From Hedera helix (taxonomy: Eukaryota; Streptophyta; Magnoliopsida; Apiales; Araliaceae): a DNA stretch of 64,000 bases. The stretch lies in NCBI GenBank assembly GCA_947179155.2, contig OX359278.1, forward strand, positions 22,678,744-22,742,743, written 5' to 3'. Of the stretch, positions 36,099 to 47,548 are shown in pieces. Position 1 is the first letter of the stretch, and each line of letters opens with the position of its first letter. The notes beneath the pieces were generated by a model, which saw only the letters and a list, made by a program, of their open reading frames with translations, searched no databases and had not been told where the DNA came from. Both the position numbers and the translations under genes were made by a program.

Positions 36099-37494
36099 AA
36101 TACCCCCACACTTAGCTTTTGCTCGTCCTCGAGCAAAGCAAAATTAAAAATAAACAAAAAATTAATAACCAAACAACTTACTTGAACAACTAATCAATAT
36201 GAATCCATCATTAGCCTCAAAAATTTTAAAATAATAACTTCAAGAAAATTTCAAAATTATGCAAAGTCCAAAATTCAACATATTTATTAATCTTACTTTA
36301 TTTAAGACCCTTCGTGTGTGTGTGAATCCAAATGTATCAAACTAACAAAAAAAACTTAGATTCGCTCACATAATTAAATGTCTCATAAAAGATATAAAAA
36401 AATGGTTAGTTTAACAACAAAACTCTATAATCTTATTTTTCACATCACTTTCCACTAATATAGACAAATATAACTAGAAGATCAAAAGGTTTTTAATCTC
36501 GATAAACTCAGTACGACTATTAATATTAACTTTTTTCCAAGTATTTTTTCCATTTTTTTCTTCTTTTAAATGGGTGCATTTTATGCTCCATCCCATTCAT
36601 TTTTCTTCAATTTTTTCTTGATTTTTTTCTCTTCATCGGTGAATGCGTTTTACGCTTCATCTCACTTTTTCATGTGTTTATGGGTGAGTGCGTTTTACGC
36701 TCCATCTCAACCCACCACAAGAATTCTTCTATCAATTTAACCATCCTAGAAAAATTACCTGAATCATTTCTCCCAAAAATTATATTTTGCCTTATATTTC
36801 ACTTTAAATAATGATCAAATAAGTTGTAGAGTTCAAAAATATCTTTCATAAGCATTTAACCATATAAACTTTCTCTAAATTAAAACTAGCTCAAATAAAT
36901 GGATATAAGTGCATAAAAATTAAAGGGATCTCAACTAAAGTAATAACCATTAAATAGTTAAAAATTCAAATTAAGCAAAAATTCATCCCTTTTTCAAAAG
37001 TTATTAAATAAAAATCAAAGTTTTTATCATTGGCTAAAAATTTAAAATTCAATTAACTCATTGCTCAAGTGACACATCCTAAAAATAAAATAAAAAACTA
37101 CCTCATTTTCGTAGGAAACACGGTTACACTTAGCACGTGCAACAAGCCTTTAAACCCCAAGGTTACCCCTAGTGGACGAGTTTTGTCTCGTGAGGGTTTG
37201 CAGTGAATTTACCCACAAAATTCAATATTTTAAATTTTTAAAATTCCCTAAAAATAAAACAATTATTTTAAAAATAAAATAAATTTTAAAATTTCCTAAA
37301 AATAAAACAAATATCCTAAATCCCTTCCTCCACACTTAAAATTTACATTGTCCCCAATGTAAACTATAATGCAAAGAAATAGGCACAAATAAATATAAAA
37401 AGAAAAAGGAAAAGAAATGCAAATCTGATTTCTTGGGTTGCCTTCTAAGCAGCGCCTTTATTTATTGTCATTGGCTCGACTGCAGGCCAAAGTA
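36099..37494 (-). mobile_element. element B noncoding internal region with polypurine tract
   Basis: Begins (on +) AATACCCCCACACTTAGC; on minus this is the polypurine tract AAGTGTGGGGGTATT at the LTR edge. No pol sequence is present between gag and the LTR. It holds three direct repeats of the TGCGTTTTACGCTCCATCTC type (36571-36594, 36638-36664, 36681-36710) and a block at 37150-37207 with the inverted pair ACGAG/CTCGT. Both are shared with element A. Confidence 0.75.
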
Positions 37495-38430
37495 CTACGT
37501 CACTCCTACTTCATGAATTTTGAGTACCCCATCCATCACGTCATCCTTCATAGGTAGATTCAGCCTCTCATGCACGTGAAATGAACGCTTTACTCCCTCT
37601 TCAGCAAATAGGTACTTAAGATGATCGGTGAGAGTCTTTATAGTTGGAATGGGATCCTGCAAAACAAAAGATAGAAAATTTTCATGAGTAGCATGTAATG
37701 GAATGGAAATAATTGCATGACTATCTAAAATCATTGGCAAAGAATTGAATGCAGCTTCAGTGTTCTTCAAGTCTTGTTTCAACTCAATTTCTTCTTCCTT
37801 CTCTAACTTCAAACTGTTTGTACTTGCATCATCTAAATTCTCTTTATCTATTTTCCCAAAAATTCTCTCCATCTTAGGCATGATATCACCCCAAAGAACA
37901 TCATTTTCTACATTAATATTGTCCATTTTTGCACGGATGTTGTCTGCTTCCTCTTGCATTAGTGATTGAAGGAATGACCCTTGAGAATCTAATTGACCAA
38001 TTGTGGTAGCAAGCTGACTCAGGTGATTCTCCAAATTATATATGGAAGTTTTTGTCTCTTGTTGGAATTGTTGTGCTTGAGTCATGAAAGTTTTAAACAT
38101 ATCTTCTAAAGATATGTCAGAACTAGACGATTGATAATATTGTTGGGGATATGGTTGCATGTACTGTGGATTATTTGGAAAGTTTTGATTTTCATGCCAA
38201 TTCACTGGTGAATTCTCATAGCTGAAATGCCCAAGGAAACCACCAGCTACATTGACTTGTTCATAGAACTCCTCTCGAAGCATTGGACACATATCAGTTG
38301 GGTGTCCTATTGTCGCACAAATCCTACAAGTACCTACAGCCATTTGATAAACAAAAGAAGTTAGACTATCAGTTTGTTGCTCATGAGAAAAAATATTTAC
38401 CTCATTAACATAATCACGCATGTCTTCCAT
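37495..38430 (-). CDS. truncated Gag (nucleocapsid part) of gag-only element B
   Basis: 311 residues, uninterrupted, the only protein of element B. Residues 36-49 form one CCHC zinc knuckle, CRICATIGHPTDMC (CX2CX4HX4C). The context, HPTDMCP and then VNVAGGF, is typical of Athila/Tat-like Gag nucleocapsids. An N/Q/P/Y-rich stretch follows (residues 75-100), then a coiled-coil-like region (QAQQFQQETKTSIYNLENHL) and an acidic lysine-rich tail. The N-terminal capsid domain found in full-length Gag is absent: the first Met lies only about 110 bp from the primer site. It would bind RNA but probably not assemble particles alone. The frame is intact, as expected for a young copy, and no protease or polymerase follows. 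Confidence 0.75.
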   Translation of the reverse strand: MEDMRDYVNEVNIFSHEQQTDSLTSFVYQMAVGTCRICATIGHPTDMCPMLREEFYEQVNVAGGFLGHFSYENSPVNWHENQNFPNNPQYMQPYPQQYYQSSSSDISLEDMFKTFMTQAQQFQQETKTSIYNLENHLSQLATTIGQLDSQGSFLQSLMQEEADNIRAKMDNINVENDVLWGDIMPKMERIFGKIDKENLDDASTNSLKLEKEEEIELKQDLKNTEAAFNSLPMILDSHAIISIPLHATHENFLSFVLQDPIPTIKTLTDHLKYLFAEEGVKRSFHVHERLNLPMKDDVMDGVLKIHEVGVT

Positions 38431-38542
38431 CCTTAACCTGCAAAACTCAATTAAACTATGAAAAACTATAAAAATAAAATATAAGAAAAATTACTAAATT
38501 AAAATAAAATTTACAAAAACACAAAAATAAATTAAAATCATT

Positions 38543-38559
38543 CCCCGGCAACGGCGCCA
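38543..38559 (-). promoter_or_regulatory. element B primer binding site, tRNA-Asp
   Basis: Minus strand TGGCGCCGTTGCCGGGG, complementary to the 3' end of plant tRNA-Asp (CCCCGGCAACGGCGCCA). It lies 12 bp inside the LTR edge at 38572. Confidence 0.9.
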
Positions 38560-38571
38560 AAATTTGGTAGC

Positions 38572-40216
38572 TGTCGTTAACACTCCAAAATTAATCCTTA
38601 CTTTCAATCACAAACTTAGTATAATAGCAAGCAAGGGTCGAACCCACAGAGAATGATTAATTTATTTTTATGCAATGTAAACTAGATTTGGGGGTTTGAA
38701 CTAACTATAATTAACTAACTAAATAAAAGTAAATTAATAAAATTAATTAATAAATTAAAATTTTCAGTTCTTCGGTTCAATCTCACCCTTACAATTAATA
38801 GATCAATCAATCAAAATATATTTTTATCCTTCCATGAAACCAATAACCCTAGATAACAACAAGCTCTGCTATCCGAAATTTCCCATAATTTTAATCTATC
38901 AAAACAAACTCTTCATTAGATTCTAACCATTATACAACCTAGAACAAACTCTCTAAATTTAATATAATGGAAGCATTAATCACAAGGAAATTAGATTATT
39001 CTAAACAACAATCTCATAAGCTCGGACTGTTTAACTTATAGCATGATAACCATAGCAATAAATAAAAGCTTGACCACAATCATCTATCACTATTCACTAC
39101 CAACGATTAGGAACAATATCAATTACACGTAATATAATTCCTAAATCTAGCAATTGACAATAATTTGATCAACTCAACAGGCCAAAATTAAATCAATCAA
39201 ACCCAATATCAAATAAACAATTAAAACAGATTATCATAAATAATTTTATATGAGGAAGAATAAATAATATTACTGAATTAATTAAATCATTAATTATAAT
39301 TGGGTTTGAAATTCCCTAGAACTGAATAATAAAATTAGCCAAACAAAATAAAAATAATAGATAAGAAAAACCTGAGAGAGAGAGCTCCTAATTGTATATA
39401 ATAATCTGATCTTAATTATAAAAACTACTGAAAACATGAGTCTCCTAATATATTTATAGAAATACGATAATAATCCTAAGCTAATGTGGAAAAGAAATTC
39501 AATTTGGAATCAAATTAATGCTCAAAATCCGAAATAATCTCGTTTCTACAGCAAAACCGCGTGCCAAACAGCCCTTTAATCACGTCAGTTGACCGGTCAA
39601 ACGCGGAAGCCGCGTCAGCTTATGTCACCAAACACGCCCGCGCATTGCGCGACGTTTTCTGCTGCGTACCAAACGACGTCGTCCAAGCCCGCCCGCGTTC
39701 TCAGTTTCTTCACTCCGTGCATTGCGCGGAGTCCTTTTATCAGCCCAGACAGAAACGACGTCGTCTCAGCTTCTCTTTCTGACTTCCTTGCGCGCATTGC
39801 GCGCGACATCGATTTCCGTTTAATTACGAAAATGCCACCGGTCGCCACTTTTCGATTTAATTACGATTTTGCCATCCACGTTGGTTATTTACGATCTTGT
39901 CACTCAAACTCTTGCAGAATTTACAGATTTGCCCCCAAGCTTATTTTTCCTACAAAATAAAATTTAAAAATAAATAAAAATAATATAAAAAAACTAAAAA
40001 TCCTAAAAGCACATAATAATAAATAAAACACCTAAAATAAATAAAAACATATAAATAAAAAGAAATATAAAAATATTCTAAAATTACCTAAATTAGCATA
40101 AATCCTATAAAACCTATTAAAACCAAAATAAGCTAAATAATTAAACATTTAAGCACACAATAAATATAAAAACTAAGTATTAGGGAATAAAAATATCGTA
40201 TAATTTAGCCCTATCA
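38572..40216 (-). mobile_element. element B 5' LTR, complete, 1645 bp
   Basis: TGTCGTTAAC...CCCTATCA. The beginning includes GGGTCGAACCCACAGAGAAT, the hallmark start of this LTR family. U3 carries the same GC palindromes as the partner (about 39637-39653, 39715-39730, 39788-39804). The minus TATA box is near 39455-39465. Flanking DNA after 40216 resumes the AAAGTTAGTT repeats seen before 34903. No target duplication can be scored because the other LTR is truncated. Confidence 0.85.
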
Positions 40217-41475
40217 ATAAAGTTAGTTGTTTTATATATAAAGTTAATTATTTTATTAAATGAATGATATAGATTAACGAAAATCTAAAATGAATAGTAT
40301 AAATTAAAGATAATGTAATTATTATAAATTTTGAAATGAATGAATGATTTAGATTAAAGAAATCTTAAAAGATGAAATGAGTGATATGGATTAAACATTA
40401 TCTTGAAATATACGTTTTGGATTAAATTAGAGAATCTTGGATTATGTTAAAATTTTTGGCTATTAATAGAGGCCTTAACTTAAGGATTTTTAATAAACTT
40501 CCTTGCTTATTATTTCTTTTACTCTCTAAATATTACTTTGTGTAAGTTCTCTTTGAGTGTACTAAAGCCATCTTGAGTATTTGTGAAGATCTGTAAGCGT
40601 ACGAGTACTGTTCAAATAAATCTTTTTATAAAAGTTATATAAGCAATCACACACACATCACACGGTGTTTATAAATCTTCATTTAAAAGACTCTTCCTTT
40701 AGAAAATTTATTTTGAAAAGATTCTTTTGGAAGATTTATTTTGAAATATTATTTTCTTTCAAAAACTATATTGAAGTTATTTTACTTTATTCTATCAAAT
40801 TACTTTTGATGATTTCATACGAATTGGTATATACCATAAAATTCTATGTGGTAGTCACTAATTAAATTATAAATATATAGGTTGATCAACTTTATTTAAA
40901 TCAATATTCAGTCACGTATTAAGGTAAGAGATATCATTCTTTTCATACTCTTAAACTTACTATGGTAAGTATTATTTGGTAAAAATTTTAGAAATGATTA
41001 TACGTTTCTTAATAGTTTGTATTTCATCTAATATCATTTCAATTGAAACTTCCTATTTTTCTAAATCTTTCTATTGAACTTTTACCGTTATTCTGAACTG
41101 TGGATCTTGAATATCATTCTTGAATTTGAGTCCATATCATGTTGATAATTTGGATATTATTTGACTAAGGACAAAGTATTATCTTATTATATTCATCATT
41201 TATATATCTGTTATTATTCTAATCATCAAAAATCAAGTTATTGTGAATATCTGTGGCCTGAGACATAGATGATAAGATAAATGTGATATAATTGTTGTGT
41301 GTCTTTTAGGACACGTGATGAATGTTCTCTTTGACCTGGGGCAAAAAAGAACTGTTATTAGTATAATTATGACCAAAGGTTGTAGAATGGTATAATCATG
41401 ACTATTGGTGTTATATTTGAATATCTTTGACCCGTAGTGCAAAGATGAATTGTTGACTTGCATAATTATGATCAG
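40217..41475 (+). mobile_element. plus-oriented LTR segment hosting elements B and Ogre
   Basis: Noncoding AT-rich DNA with a plausible plus TATA region (about 40458-40470, GGCTATTAATAGAGG) followed by a leader-like stretch. It ends with the target duplication ATCAG (41471-41475) of the Ogre element and continues at 59047. No gene seen. Confidence 0.55.
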
Positions 41476-43640
41476 TGTAGACACCCAAATTTTGCACTTG
41501 TGTACTAACCCTGACAGGAGGGCAAAATCGTCAATTGACCCAACATACGAAAAGGAGAGGTGGGCGCCAAAACGCAGTTCCCACCACGGCTTACGATCAA
41601 GGCTGTCAAACCCAAAAACGAGAATTGAATCATCTGAGAATGAGACCTACGGTCAATCCAGACAAAGCCCGATGCGATGGCCAAAGAAGGCCAAGGACCA
41701 CGGCAATTACAGCATTAGGGTGGGGTCTCGATGTCGAGAAACCACTCCCAGAATTGATTCATGTATCAAGGAACAGCATTCCAAAATAATACAGCAGAAA
41801 TTGGCGAATTAGTACCGCGTGGCACGAAATTCGAGAAAAATGAGTCGGACAGCCGCGGATGCAATCGCGGCCGCCGACAAAAAGACTTTCGCGCGGCTCG
41901 AGGGCGGCACACGGCAGCCGAGGAGACGGCCACAGCAGGCAGCCGCAGATGCATCTGCGGCTGCCTGCTGAACCAGTATAGATCGCCATTTCTTCCACCC
42001 GAGAGAAAAAGAAGAAAAAAAAAAGAAAAAGAAAAGAGGAGAGAGAGAGAGATCGCAGGGAAGAGAGAGAGAGGTCGAATTTTGCTGGTTAGATTCGAGC
42101 AATATATCCCATTTGTTGTGTTCATTGGTTAGTAATCTTGTGGTGTAATCTATTTTGTGATATAGAAGCTTGAGTCGGCATTTTGCAAGGTGAAAAGGAT
42201 TGTTTTTGAGTTTATATGGCTTGTATTGTTAATGTAGCATTGTGATTGGTTATTTGATATAGTTTTTTGTTGTAATGACAATGATCCGTGGATTAGGTGT
42301 CGTTAGCGAGGGTTCCATCGGAACATAATTCCTCCTAACACCCCGATGATATCCGTACGGTGATTTGTTTCGTTCGTTATGGTTATAAGTAATGCGTAGT
42401 GGTGATTTGTTGATATTTGGGTTATGTAATGTGATAGCAATGTTAAATCTCGTTAGATTTGGTTTAGGGTTGGTTGTGCAACGATTTGGGTGAATGTGAG
42501 CCTAGGGAGGAGATCCTCGTGGTCAAATCCCGATGATGGACATTTTTGGTATATGTAATCATCATATGGGATTTGTGGTTGTGTAAATGTAATATTGGGC
42601 CTTAAAACGATACCAAGTCGTGTTCGGGTTAAGGCCCCGTAATAATAATAGAATGTGTGATTGTGGGTGTTTGGGGTTGTCTGGATGGCTCACATGCCCA
42701 TGGATAGCCCCGACACGTTTTGAATGTTTATTTTGAGTTACAACGCAAAAAAATGATTTTCCAAAATAAAGCAAATAATAAAGATCTTCTAAAAAGAATC
42801 AAATTAGGATATTAGACACACGAGGTTTAAGATCAAGGGTTTTTTGGCAAAACTTTAATCCATGGTTGATGAAAAAGCTTTAGTTGGTTTTAAAATGTCA
42901 CAAAAAAATGATTTCGAAAAATAAATAAACGTTTTCATTAAACTTTGTGCATAGGGTTAAAGAGTTCTAGAAGTTGCCTTCATTTTATTTATATTTACTG
43001 TTAGAGGGCAATGTATAGTCTCGATTCCTATTTGGCAAACGTTTAAAAAATATTGTTTTCTAAAATGACATCTAATAAAAACCTTATCGTTTTCGAAGTT
43101 AAAATCAATCTTTCTTATAAGCGAAGCCTCGTCATTTGCGTCAAAAGACGTCTAAACGCTTTCCCGACAAAGCACATTTTGACATATAAAAAATTAAAGC
43201 AACTTTATGCAAAAGGACACCACAAACCTCCATTTAGGCACGCACACACACACGCGCACACACACATTTCAAGATTTAAAATGATAGGAAAACATCGAGA
43301 TTGCGGTAATCGTATTTCACGGAAGTCGGGGGGTGCTTAACACCTTCCCCTCGCTTAAGCAAGCCCCCGAACTCTATGAATCTCGGTTTGCGAACCAATT
43401 TATTCGGAGTCACATATGAGCCATCGATTGCGAAAACAAAATTCGGATGAGTTGGTACATCCATTTCAAATATACCAACTGGCGACTCTGGTCAATTGGC
43501 TCATAAGAAAATCGACATTTTGAAACCCCCTCGACACTAAGCCGACCCTTTTCAAAATCACATTTAATTCAAAAGGCTAAAATTGGAAAGGGACATTTTA
43601 ATATTAAAAAACGAAACGACGAAAAATCCCGGCGTCGACA
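41476..43640 (+). mobile_element. Ogre/Tat element 5' LTR, 2165 bp
   Basis: TGTAGACACC...GGCGTCGACA. Nearly identical to 56884-59046: about 20 substitutions and a few length changes in simple repeats seen by eye, roughly 1 percent. Target duplication ATCAG flanks the whole element (41471-41475, 59047-59051). It contains a 38-bp perfect palindrome (41933-41970), a purine-rich tract (about 42000-42072) and a (CA)n run near 43240-43265. Reading frames in both LTRs are identical copies of noncoding DNA. Confidence 0.95.
41933..41970. promoter_or_regulatory. 38-bp perfect palindrome in 5' LTR
   Basis: Core CCGCAGATGCATCTGCGG, extended on both sides by complementary bases to CAGCAGG...CCTGCTG. It lies about 460 bp into the LTR, just before the purine-rich leader-like tract. 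The same palindrome is at 57341-57378, and a 26-bp relative is at 56131-56156. Confidence 0.9.
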
Positions 43641-43642
43641 GA

Positions 43643-43659
43643 TGGCGACTCCGCTGGGG
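43643..43659 (+). promoter_or_regulatory. Ogre primer binding site, tRNA-Arg
   Basis: TGGCGACTCCGCTGGGG, two bases after the LTR end, is complementary to the 3' end of plant tRNA-Arg(ACG) (CCCCAGCGGAGTCGCCA). Arg primers are usual in Ogre/Tat elements. Confidence 0.9.
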
Positions 43660-44435
43660 ACAGTAGAGGGCTTAGGCCGCATCTCAAATCTTGATATTTT
43701 CCTATCCTTTAAAAATCTAAAAAATGTGTGGTTGCGTTACTTTTGATTAATCTACCTTTTGTGCGTGTATGAATGAATGTACGAGTTTGTGATTGCTTTA
43801 CGAATGTCTTACTTTAAATGTCATCATTTGCATACGGTGAGGTACGATGAATGTGTGATGAATGTATGTTGAGCTGTTCCTCCTCCTGAGGCAAACCCGT
43901 CGGATGTGGATTACTGGACTCAAAGGGGTGCTCCCCGGCGAGGCTCAGGAAAAGCATCCACTCAGATCCAATCCAATTGAAAGATCAGATTTATTCCCTT
44001 CGAGTATGTTGCGAAGATCTGGGAACCTTCATGCCGAAAAGCCCGCGAGAGTAACTTAGGGTAGGTCAGCCTCAGATAAACCCAACGCGCGGGAAGTCTC
44101 TTCATACCCTTTTACGTTTTACGCACGTAATATCATACTGTAGTCAATCATTTTGTACCAACCACTTTTGTCCAAATAAAAGTACTAACCTCTGTTTTAC
44201 AGGGACAGCTTGGAGAGTATCATAAATTGCACAGTGTCATTACCTTGGTTAAAATAAAAGGACACTGACCCTGTTTTGCAGGAAAAGATTACAAAACCCA
44301 AAAATACAAAAATATTTGCTTTAGCATGCATCTGCCAATGTCGTTTCCCGGAACTAAACCTTGGTGTGTCTTATTTGCAGGATTGCTCCCCAAACCCGTC
44401 TCCGATCTAAGAAAGCCAGAGAATCAACAGTCGAG
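43660..44435 (+). other. Ogre leader between primer site and gag
   Basis: Noncoding leader of about 775 bp. It carries three successive 3'-splice-site-like stretches, each with a branch-like word and a T-rich run before CAG: AGs at 44201-44202, 44280-44281 and 44379-44380. The first two form a degenerate repeat (CTAACCTCTGTTTTACAGG and CTGACCCTGTTTTGCAGG). A short frame at 43862-44059 has no recognisable product. Confidence 0.6.
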
Positions 44436-46766
44436 ATGGCTGAGAACCCTAATCCTGACCTGGCTCCTGTATCTCGGGAAGAGTTCAACGCTGTGAAAAA
44501 TCAAATGACGGAGCTGACTATGTTGCTCAAAGAGCATTTCAAACTAAAGTCAGGGCCACAACCCGAGGACCAGCCGGGACCCTCATCTCAAGGGAGCGGG
44601 CCGACCCCAGAAACTCCAAAGGTTGAACCGACAAAGCAAGTCATTATCATTCCAGAGGATGAGGTCGCCAGCACTGTCAGCAAGAAAATAAAACAGATGG
44701 AGGAGGCCATCAAAACTATGAAAGGAATCGGGTCATATGGCAGTGTTAACTACTCCGACTTGTGCATCTTTCCGAGAACCAGATATCCCGAGAAGTTCAA
44801 GCTCCCCGAATTTGAAAAGTATAACGGGTCAGGGGATCCTTATACGCATCTGAAAGTATACATTGGAGAGCTAGGGGGATATGCGGAGGACGAATCATTG
44901 AGAATGCAACTGTTCCTGAAAAGCCTGACAGGGGAGGCTAGGACATGGTATGCGAGATTGGATAATGCCAAGATCCACAACTGGGAGGAACTGGCCCACA
45001 CTTTCCTAACCCAATACAGCTTTCAGTCCCAAATGGCCCCGGACCGATACCAGATGACTAAGATCAGAAAACAGACCAATGAATCCTTCAGAGACTATGC
45101 TCAGCGGTGGAGGAGGATGGCAGCCCAAGTGAACCCACCCATGAGTGAGGCAGAAATGGTTATGACTTTCATCGATATACAAGAGGCCCCTTACTATGAA
45201 AGGGTGATAGCGGGGATAGGGAAGCCTTTTGCGGAAATGATCAAGCATGGGGAGATGGCTGAGATGGGTTTAAAATCGGGGAAGATTCGAGACTTCACTG
45301 CTCTCGAGGCTGTTGCGGAGCAAATCCAGAGTGGAAACTATGGCAGTTCTTCCCGGAGACCCCAGAAGAAAAAGGAAGAGGATGTGTCCCTGGTACTGCA
45401 AGGACTATCTGGGAAAACAATGACCAGCCCCCCGGTCCGCATGCAAAGAAATGAGGCCCCACGACTATCAAATTTCAACAATCAGAAATATGACGGGCGC
45501 CGAAAATTCGAAAAGCCGCCAGAGAGGGAGTTCACCCCATTGGGAGATTCATTGGAACATATACTGGCCATGTTGGTAGGCCAGAAAAAGATTACAGAGC
45601 TAGCACCTCCGTCAGACCCGAAGAGCAAGAGATATGACCCTAGCAAGAGATGCGCTTACCACTCGGCTTCCCCGGGGCACGACACCCAAGAATGCTGGTC
45701 ACTAAAACATAAAATCCAGAACATGATCGACAGCGGAGAGATAGTGGTAGAGCAACCGGAACCCCCAAATGTAAAGGTCAACCCTCTTCCCGAGCATAAT
45801 GGAGGAGGCGTGAACGTAATAGAAACCAGTGGGGCGCAGGGCCCCTTGAAATTGAAATACATAAGGAGGATAGAAGAAGAGATCGCTGTGACTAATACCC
45901 GGGAGGATGCGCAAAAGGAGCCTAGCAAGTTGGTTGGCGTGATTCGAGAGACCAAAACAGAGCCTATCCGGTTATCAGCCCCAAGACCCCTTGTCATAGC
46001 CGCCAGGTCACAATTGCCGATTACCAATCTGAAGGCTGTCCCATGGAATTATGGGGGGAAGACCGAGGAGGAGGCCAGTTGTGCATCAGTTAGCTCTAAG
46101 GGAAATCCATTGTATCTACCAAGGCGGGTCCTTGAGAACACGAGAAAGAAGAACGGGAAAATATCGGAGGAAAAAGCGTTGGAATTTTGGGAGAAAATGA
46201 ATTACGGCAAGGCGAGTGTGGTTAAAACTCTGGAGGTACAACCGCCCCTGACATCAATCTTGGATCTTGCATTAACATCAAATGATCATCATCAGATATT
46301 GAGCAAAGTCCTGGAAGAGGCTCATGTCCCCAAATCAATTAGTACGGAAAGATTTGGTCATTTGGTGGGCCACCTATTGGACAGCAATGTAATATCATTT
46401 ACCGACGACGACATCCCCGAAGAAGGGAGGGGGCACCGGAGGCCGTTACACATTGCGGTTATCTCCTCCAGGTACGTGATGAACGGAGTCTTGATTGATG
46501 GTGGGTCAGCCCTGAATATTTGCCCATACAGTACTCTGGAAAAGATGAAAATCAACCCTAAGCGCCTGCGGGCCAGCCAAGTGGTGGTGAGAGCGTTTGA
46601 CGGATCTAGAAAGGATACGGTGGGAGAGATTGAGCTGCCGGTGGAGATCGGGCCTTATGCTTTTGACATTTCTTTCCAAGTACTGGATATCACGGCCAGT
46701 TACAACATGCTCTTAGGGAGGCCCTGGATTCATATGGCTGGGGCAGTTCCCTCCACCCTGCATTAA
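44436..46766 (+). pseudogene. Ogre/Tat Gag-protease, ended by an in-frame stop
   Basis: Start chosen at 44436 (MAENPNPDLAPVSREEF), the first Met with Gag-like sequence. Reads 776 residues. The capsid (retrotransposon gag) core is at about residues 115-250 (LKSLTGEARTWYARL, then FRDYAQRWRRMAAQV). A nucleocapsid-like CAYHSASPGHDTQEC follows near residue 406. The aspartic protease has its active site in VLIDGGSALNIC (Asp codon 46497-46499) and a flap-like LLGRPWIHMAG near the end. DGG in place of the usual DTG/DSG is frequent in Tat proteases. TAA at 46764-46766 interrupts a frame that continues unchanged, and one base change from CAA would explain it. The complete protein would be Gag-Pro-Pol. 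Confidence 0.9.
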
Positions 46767-47548
46767 CAAGTAAAGTTTATTGCGGAGGGACATTTGGTAA
46801 CAATCGCCGCAGAATCTGACTGCCCCGTTCCCTCTGTAAAAGGCATGCCGGTGATCCATGTGGACGAGTCGGCCGAACCGATAAGCTATCAGGCGTTTGA
46901 AATCAGCACCCCTCAGTACAAGCAGTTGGGAGCTCCGGAGTTAAAACTTAAGATGTCCCCCGAGCTCACCTTCGTTGCCCGGGAAATGATGGCAATGAAC
47001 TTCCAGCCGGGGCAAGGGCTGGGCAAGCACAGCCAAGGAATCACCGAGCCCATCCAGGTACCAGTGCAGTCAGGCAAGGCGGGGTTAGGATATCACGGAG
47101 GTACAAGATCGAAGAGCTCATATAAGGAAGTTCCCGTGCGGGTAACCGGAGTCCTGGTCCCGAGAACCAATGATAAACACTCCCCAAGGGCAGTCAGGCA
47201 CATATCTGAAGCAGAGGGTAAGATGGAGGTTCCCCCAGTCAAGGGAGTGGCCCAGCGGTCGGATTTCTTACAGGAAATTATGGAACAGTTCGAGAAAAAG
47301 TGTCATCTCCCGGGACAGTCAGGCCCCAGTGGAAAGGGAAAGGAAGAGATGTTTGAAGGCAAGCAGATCATGCCATTTATCAATTGGGCCGGGTTAGAAG
47401 TGCTCGAGGAAAGTGAAAATGAAATCCGAAACCAAGTTGCCGCAATCATAGAGGAGGTGCCAGATACAGAGATCCCCTCCATCACCAGCTATAAAACCGA
47501 AGTGATCCCCAGGAATTGGACCGTGCAGCCAGTAGTAACCAGAAAAGG
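46767..47548 (+). pseudogene. Ogre polyprotein segment with G-patch-like motif
   Basis: Same frame as gag-protease after the stop at 46764. The key stretch is MMAMNFQPGQGLGKHSQGI with GKAGLGYHGG about 20 residues later, the glycine pattern of a G-patch, a short motif that binds RNA helicases or RNA. Such a motif between protease and reverse transcriptase is seen in Ogre-type elements. The exon ends at AAAAGG before GTAAATG (47549), splitting a codon after its second base. Confidence 0.7.

Noticed and set aside
41450..42132. Several overlapping frames of 80-123 codons in the Ogre 5' LTR, repeated at 56900-57552
   Set aside because: Both sets are copies of the same noncoding LTR. They arise from its GC-rich palindromic and purine tracts, occur on both strands and match no family.
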